Part shown: positions 7,806 to 11,000 of the stretch, one piece after another | How positions within the stretch are numbered: the first letter of the stretch is position 1 | Layout of the letters: each line of letters opens with the position of its first letter | Source: Oscillospiraceae bacterium | GTDB lineage: Bacteria; Bacillota_A; Clostridia; Oscillospirales; Oscillospiraceae | DNA: 11,000 nt | Direction of reading: 5' to 3' | NCBI GenBank assembly: GCA_016302005.1 | Contig: JAEDOK010000051.1 | Coordinates: 1 to 11,000 of the forward strand | Notes under the pieces: model-generated | The model's input: only the letters and a program-made list of their open reading frames with translations | Told to the model about the DNA's origin: nothing | The model's database searches: none | Translations under genes and position numbers: made by a program

Positions 7806-7811
7806 ATGCTT

Positions 7812-8846
7812 GTGAAACGTAATCTTCGCTATCTTCTTCCGGCTCTCGGCATTGCGGCGCTCCTATGCTTCTCCTCGGAGGCTGCGGATGCCGTCAAAGA
7901 GGGCTTGCGTATTTGCGGCATGTCGGTCATTCCGGCGCTTTTCCCTTTTTTTGTCCTGACAAATTACTTCCTCGGTATTCGTTCCGCACGGCAGCCATCC
8001 CGTATGGCAGACAGGCTGATGTCCGCCTGTTTCGGCTTGCGCGGAAGCTGTATGACGCCGCTGCTGTTGAGCTTTATGGGTGGCTATCCGGTGGGTGTCT
8101 CCTGCACCGTGCGCCTGTATCAAGACGGCGTTCTTTCCAAGCGAGAGGCGGAGCGCCTGCTGCTGTTTTGCAACAATTCAGGACCGGCGTTCTTTTTCGG
8201 CGTGATCGGCGGTACGGTGCTTCACAGCGCCAGATCCGCTGCGCTGCTCTATCTTGCGCATATCCTTGCCGCGCTTTGTTGCGGGGCATTTCTGCGTATG
8301 CCGGAAAAGGAACGCTTGATAATTCGCCGCGTCGAGCCGCAACAAACGCAGCAGCGCGGTTTTTTGGATGCGATCTCCGCCTCCTGCGCCTCTCTCCTGC
8401 AAATCAGCGGGCTGATCGTCTTCTTTTCCGTTGTGCTCTCACTAATTGAGGCGAGCGGACTTCTGAAGCTTTTTCAAAGGGCACTTCCCTTCCTGCCTGC
8501 GCAGACCCTTAGCGCGATGCTCTGCGGCTTTTTTGAGCTGTCCGGCGGTGTTGTGCGTCTTAGCTCGTGCGTACACGCGGAGGAGCTTGCCGCTTTTTTG
8601 ATGGGCTGGGGCGGCATTTGCGTACATCTGCAAGCCATGAGCTTTTGGAAGAGCGCACATTTCCAGCCGAGGGGCTACTTTGCTTCCAAGCTCCTGCACG
8701 GGATGCTCTCGGTACTATTCGTTCGACTGTTTCTCTCCCCCACACCGAAGCTTGCCGTTTGCGTCAGCACCATCATGGTATTTGGTATCTTTTTCCCGCA
8801 AATTCGTCAAAAATGGGGTAGAAATCTTCAGCGAAATACGGTATAA
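7812..8846 (+). CDS. ylbJ: YlbJ/SpoVV-like sporulation integral membrane protein
   Basis: The 344-aa product is a polytopic membrane protein with nucleoside-recognition/gate-domain motifs typical of YlbJ: GGYPVG (90-95), RLYQDGVLSKREAERLLLFC (101-120), NNSGPAFFFGVIGG (121-134), FELSGG (241-246) and GWGGICVHLQ (265-274). Hydrophobic segments lie at about 5-20, 35-55, 82-100, 122-160, 190-215, 231-245, 258-275, 295-310 and 314-330. In B. subtilis YlbJ (SpoVV) sits in the outer forespore membrane and is needed to move dipicolinic acid into the forespore; that role here is inference. The open frame extends back to 7638, but this would run antisense through yqfC. I chose the GTG at 7812 for its AGGTG site. 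The protein is somewhat shorter than the roughly 400-aa Bacillus protein. It is divergent from yqfC, forming a sporulation gene pair. Confidence 0.85.
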   Translation: MKRNLRYLLPALGIAALLCFSSEAADAVKEGLRICGMSVIPALFPFFVLTNYFLGIRSARQPSRMADRLMSACFGLRGSCMTPLLLSFMGGYPVGVSCTVRLYQDGVLSKREAERLLLFCNNSGPAFFFGVIGGTVLHSARSAALLYLAHILAALCCGAFLRMPEKERLIIRRVEPQQTQQRGFLDAISASCASLLQISGLIVFFSVVLSLIEASGLLKLFQRALPFLPAQTLSAMLCGFFELSGGVVRLSSCVHAEELAAFLMGWGGICVHLQAMSFWKSAHFQPRGYFASKLLHGMLSVLFVRLFLSPTPKLAVCVSTIMVFGIFFPQIRQKWGRNLQRNTV

Positions 8847-8847
8847 T
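8819..8847 (+). promoter_or_regulatory. Candidate sigma-A promoter for the 69-aa Cys-rich gene
   Basis: A perfect -10 box TATAAT (8842-8847) lies 17 nt after TAGAAA (8819-8824), a four-of-six match to TTGACA. It overlaps the stop codon of the ylbJ-like gene. Transcription would begin near 8854, just before the GAGGTGA ribosome binding site of the next gene. It would let the small gene be expressed in vegetative cells, independently of sporulation. Confidence 0.45.
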
Positions 8848-8867
8848 TATCAATGAGGTGAAAAGCC

Positions 8868-9077
8868 ATGCTGTTTCGCAAAAAAATAGACCGATTCTGT
8901 TCCTATTGCGTTCACGCGGGAAAGATCGACGAGACCACCTATCTCTGCGCAAAAAAAGGCATCGTTTCCTCCTGTCACCGCTGCCGCAAATTCAAATATG
9001 ACCCGCTGAAGCGCATTCCCACACGCATGAAACCCAAGGATTTCACCAAATGTGACGATTTGGATTTTTCCCTATAA
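8868..9077 (+). CDS. Cys-rich small protein, putative zinc-binding (69 aa)
   Basis: I do not know a function for this protein. The 69-aa product is basic and has six cysteines: C11-x2-C14, C27, C36-x2-C39 and C62. The CSYC pair, C27 and the CHRC-RKFKYDPLKRIP block could form one zinc site (any four of C11, C14, C27, C36, C39). I recall similar short proteins with a CxxC, a middle Cys and CRKFxYDPLKR in Oscillospiraceae genomes, annotated as hypothetical; this is memory, not a search. The ATG at 8868 has GAGGTGA 7 nt upstream. The gene lies 21 nt after the ylbJ-like stop, has its own promoter candidate and ends 2 nt before a strong terminator hairpin. No signal peptide or membrane segment is visible, so it is probably cytoplasmic. 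The gene is convincing; the role is open. Confidence 0.85.
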   Translation: MLFRKKIDRFCSYCVHAGKIDETTYLCAKKGIVSSCHRCRKFKYDPLKRIPTRMKPKDFTKCDDLDFSL

Positions 9078-9079
9078 GT

Positions 9080-9125
9080 AAAAGGTTCCGATTTCCACAA
9101 TCCGCATGGAAATCGAAACCTTTTT
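9080..9125. terminator. Bidirectional rho-independent terminator
   Basis: Arms 9080-9097 and 9107-9124 pair over 18 positions with a single C-A mismatch, around a 9-nt loop. On the plus strand the hairpin ends in TTTTT and then CTTCTTT; on the minus strand it is followed by TTTTACTTA. It sits between two converging genes, the Cys-rich gene and the EamA transporter gene, so it can serve both. Confidence 0.85.
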
Positions 9126-9152
9126 CTTCTTTGCGGCTGCAACAGACGGCGC

Positions 9153-10016
9153 TTATTGAAGCAGCATAATCAGCGTGCCCGACACAATCGCGATAAGCCC
9201 GAGGGCCGTTTTTTTGGACAGCCGTTCGTGAAACACGAAGTAGGAAAACGCCATTGTCACTAAGATGCTGAGCTTGTCAATGGGAACAACGATGCCGGCA
9301 AACCCGTCGTGCAGCGCTTTATAATAGCAGAGCCAAGATGCACCGGTGGCAAGACCGGAAAGGCAAATAAAGCCAAGCTCTTTTTTTGAAATAGTCTTAA
9401 TGGTTTTCTGTTTTCCCGTAACAAACACCATGACCCATGCCATGACGAAGACAACACCGGTGCGAATCGCAGTGCCCAAATTGGACTCTACGCCGGAAAT
9501 GCCGAGTTTTCCGAGGATTGCCGTAAGACTTGCAAACACGGCAGAGCCGATTGCATAGATCAGCCAGTTTCCCTTTTTGCGCTCTTTGGGCGCAGCATCC
9601 TTCTTCTCTATCATCAAGAAAGTTCCGATGCCGAGGAGCAAAACGCCGACCGCCTTTGGGAGCGTCATCCTTTCATGCAGGAAAATGGTTGCCAGCAGGA
9701 CGGTCAAAACCGTGCTGGATTTGTCAATCGGCACGACTTTATTGATGTTGCCAAGCTGCAGCGCTTTGAAATAGCAAAGCCAAGACGCTCCGGTAGCCAT
9801 GCCCGAAAGAATCAGGAAAAGCAATGTCTTCCACTCAATGGCAGCGATCTGCTTCTGCGACCCGACAACAAACACCATGATCCACGAAAAAATCAGCACA
9901 ACAACCGTGCGGATTGCCGTTGCGACCGTAGAGTCGGTATTTCGAATTCCGCACTTCGCCAGCACAGAGGTAATTCCCGCAAAAATTGCAGAGCCAAAGG
10001 CAAATAAGATCCACAT
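9153..10016 (-). CDS. EamA/DMT-family transporter with two similar halves
   Basis: The 287-aa protein is hydrophobic with about ten membrane segments, the standard EamA (drug/metabolite transporter) design of two five-helix repeats. The halves align without gaps at an offset of 149 residues: TAIRT 33/182, SGMATGASWLCYFKAL 71-86 against SGLATGASWLCYYKAL 220-235, VVPIDK 94/243, and F-L/V-HER 112-116/261-265. A charged linker (EKKDAAPKERKKG, 137-149) separates them. The conserved VPIDK before a helix and HER after it resemble a subgroup of predicted permeases I know only by pattern. The substrate cannot be told; family members export amino acids, drugs or metabolites. AAGGAG lies 10 nt before the ATG at 10016. 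The gene appears to be a single transcription unit, with a strong promoter upstream and a terminator downstream. Confidence 0.9.
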   Translation of the reverse strand: MWILFAFGSAIFAGITSVLAKCGIRNTDSTVATAIRTVVVLIFSWIMVFVVGSQKQIAAIEWKTLLFLILSGMATGASWLCYFKALQLGNINKVVPIDKSSTVLTVLLATIFLHERMTLPKAVGVLLLGIGTFLMIEKKDAAPKERKKGNWLIYAIGSAVFASLTAILGKLGISGVESNLGTAIRTGVVFVMAWVMVFVTGKQKTIKTISKKELGFICLSGLATGASWLCYYKALHDGFAGIVVPIDKLSILVTMAFSYFVFHERLSKKTALGLIAIVSGTLIMLLQ

Positions 10017-10066
10017 TCTTTTCTCTCTCCTTGCGCGGACATCTCATCCGTGGTCTTTTCGAAAAC

Positions 10067-10095
10067 ATTATAGCACACGGCACAGGGATCGTCAA
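10067..10095 (-). promoter_or_regulatory. Sigma-A promoter of the EamA transporter gene
   Basis: On the minus strand, TTGACG (10090-10095) and TATAAT (10067-10072) are separated by exactly 17 nt, and TGC just before the -10 box gives an extended -10. The transcript should start near 10060, leaving a leader of about 44 nt with no riboswitch-like structure visible. Confidence 0.85.
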
Positions 10096-10108
10096 TCTTC
10101 CTTGAAAG

Positions 10109-10148
10109 CTCCCGCGCAAAATGCAGGTTTTTGCATTTTGCGCGGGAG
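10109..10148. repeat. Perfect 17-bp inverted repeat, possible terminator of the permease gene
   Basis: Arms 10109-10125 (CTCCCGCGCAAAATGCA) and 10132-10148 are exact reverse complements around a 6-nt loop. The site lies 58 nt after the permease stop and 13 nt before the -35 box of the EamA promoter, both on the minus strand. It could end transcription of the sugar-transport operon, but neither side carries a real T-run (minus strand continues CTTTCAAGG). Other options are an mRNA 3'-end stabiliser or a dispersed repeat. Confidence 0.75.
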
Positions 10149-10206
10149 ACTATCATACGCTCTATGTTCGAAAAGGGATTGCTTCAGGTTGCGCTTCGCA
10201 GAAGGA

Positions 10207-11000
10207 TCAAGCCTTCTTGCGGGTCTTGATCATATCCATCGCGACTGCGGCAATGATGAGAATACCGGTGATAACCTCAAGGATGTAGTCACTGATCTCA
10301 ATGCCGAACGGACGGGACTTACCGGCGTTCTCAATAACAGCCATCAGCAGCGTACCGATGAAAGTGCCGGTGATCGCGCCACGACCGCCTGCCAAGGACG
10401 CACCACCGATAACGGCAGCGGCAATGGCGTTCATGTCATAGCCTTCGCCGGTGTTCGGCATCGCACGGAGGATACGTCCGGCGAACATCATCGCGGCAAC
10501 ACCGTAGATGAGACCCGCAACGGAATAGACCATATAGAAGGTCTTGCGAACCTTGATACCGGACAGACGTGCGACCTCGATACCGGAGCCGATGACGAAG
10601 AGGTCACGACCGAAAACGGTATAACGCAGTACAAGGAATGCAATGACAGCCACGAGAATCCAGATACAGGCAAGGATCGGCAGGACACCGAAGACGTTGT
10701 AGTCACCGATCTTTTCGAAGAGCTTAATAAAGGTCTTGCCGTCCGCCTCAAAGAAGGAGACAGAGTTGCCGGAGCAGGCAAGCTTCAAAATGCCGCGGTA
10801 AATGGTCTGCGTGCCGAGGGTCGCGATCATCGCGGGAACATTCAGGTCGAAGATGATAACGCCGTTGATAAAGCCGCAAACGATACAAACGACAAAGTTC
10901 AGAATAATGGCAAGCCAAACAGGCTGACCTGCACGAATCATCAGCGCCATGGTCATGCAGCCGAGACCGGCAATCGCGCCGCCGGAAATGTCGATGCCGC
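10207..11000 (-). CDS. Sugar ABC transporter permease, RbsC-like (N-terminus outside the window)
   Basis: The visible 263 residues belong to the BPD_transp_2 family of inner-membrane permeases for ribose, galactose and similar sugars, which work with an ATPase (RbsA/MglA type) and a periplasmic-type binding lipoprotein. An ATG exists at 10956, but the frame stays open to the window edge and encodes GIDISGGAIAGLG, matching the GIDLSVG block near the start of RbsC proteins, so the gene is cut by the edge. Other family marks, numbered from the residue encoded at 10956, are GSGIEVARLSGI (123-134; usually GxNxxAARxSGI) and GGASLAGGRGAITGTFIGTL (184-203). Several hydrophobic helices and a basic C-terminus (KTRKKA) fit. 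Substrate and partner genes lie outside the view. The stop at 10207 is followed by an inverted repeat. Confidence 0.92.
   Translation of the reverse strand, partial: GIDISGGAIAGLGCMTMALMIRAGQPVWLAIILNFVVCIVCGFINGVIIFDLNVPAMIATLGTQTIYRGILKLACSGNSVSFFEADGKTFIKLFEKIGDYNVFGVLPILACIWILVAVIAFLVLRYTVFGRDLFVIGSGIEVARLSGIKVRKTFYMVYSVAGLIYGVAAMMFAGRILRAMPNTGEGYDMNAIAAAVIGGASLAGGRGAITGTFIGTLLMAVIENAGKSRPFGIEISDYILEVITGILIIAAVAMDMIKTRKKA

Noticed and set aside
7638..7811. A longer start for the ylbJ-like protein, adding about 58 residues with a hydrophobic stretch
   Set aside because: It would overlap yqfC antisense, has no ribosome binding site at its ATG, and a good AGGTG-GTG start exists at 7812.
10017..10066. 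Riboswitch or attenuator in the EamA leader
   Set aside because: The leader is only about 44 nt from the predicted start and shows no stem long enough for a regulatory structure.
10201..10216. Small hairpin (GAAGG/CCTTC) across the permease stop codon
   Set aside because: Five-bp stem with no T-run; too weak to support as a terminator.

Overview
The window looks like chromosomal DNA from an endospore-forming member of the Clostridia, probably Oscillospiraceae/Ruminococcaceae-like. The reasons are three sporulation-associated genes (yqfC, yqfD and a ylbJ-like gene), the Firmicutes-type yqfCD-phoH-ybeY-era-yqzL-recO order, strong AGGAGG-type ribosome binding sites, and a small Cys-rich protein of a kind I associate with this group. 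The taxonomic call is inference. I see no phage, IS element, CRISPR array, defence locus or RNA gene.

Region 1 (64-7729, minus strand) is one tightly packed nine-gene cluster, read right to left: yqfC, yqfD, phoH, ybeY, a GNAT acetyltransferase, era, a 30-codon yqzL-like gene, recO and mutS2. Several junctions are ATGA or 8-bp overlaps, so translational coupling is likely. The themes are sporulation (yqfC, yqfD), RNA and ribosome maturation (phoH, ybeY, era) and DNA repair or ribosome rescue (recO, mutS2). The GNAT gene sits where Bacillus subtilis carries dgkA and cdd.

Region 2 (7730-9125, plus strand) starts with a ylbJ-like sporulation membrane protein, transcribed divergently from yqfC across about 80 bp that holds a candidate sigma-E-type promoter. 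A 69-aa Cys-rich protein follows, with its own TATAAT promoter overlapping the ylbJ-like stop codon. A long, nearly perfect hairpin with T-rich flanks closes the region and probably terminates transcription from both sides.

Region 3 (9153-11000, minus strand) holds an EamA/DMT-family transporter with an unusually clear internal duplication and an excellent sigma-A promoter. Upstream of that promoter lies a perfect 17-bp inverted repeat. The 3' part of an RbsC-type sugar ABC-transporter permease runs off the right edge.

Most of the window is conserved core genome. The points most worth a second look are the Cys-rich small protein, the GNAT gene embedded between ybeY and era, the pairing of ylbJ-like with yqfCD, the yqzL-like microgene and the perfect inverted repeat. 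I found no convincing new multi-gene system.
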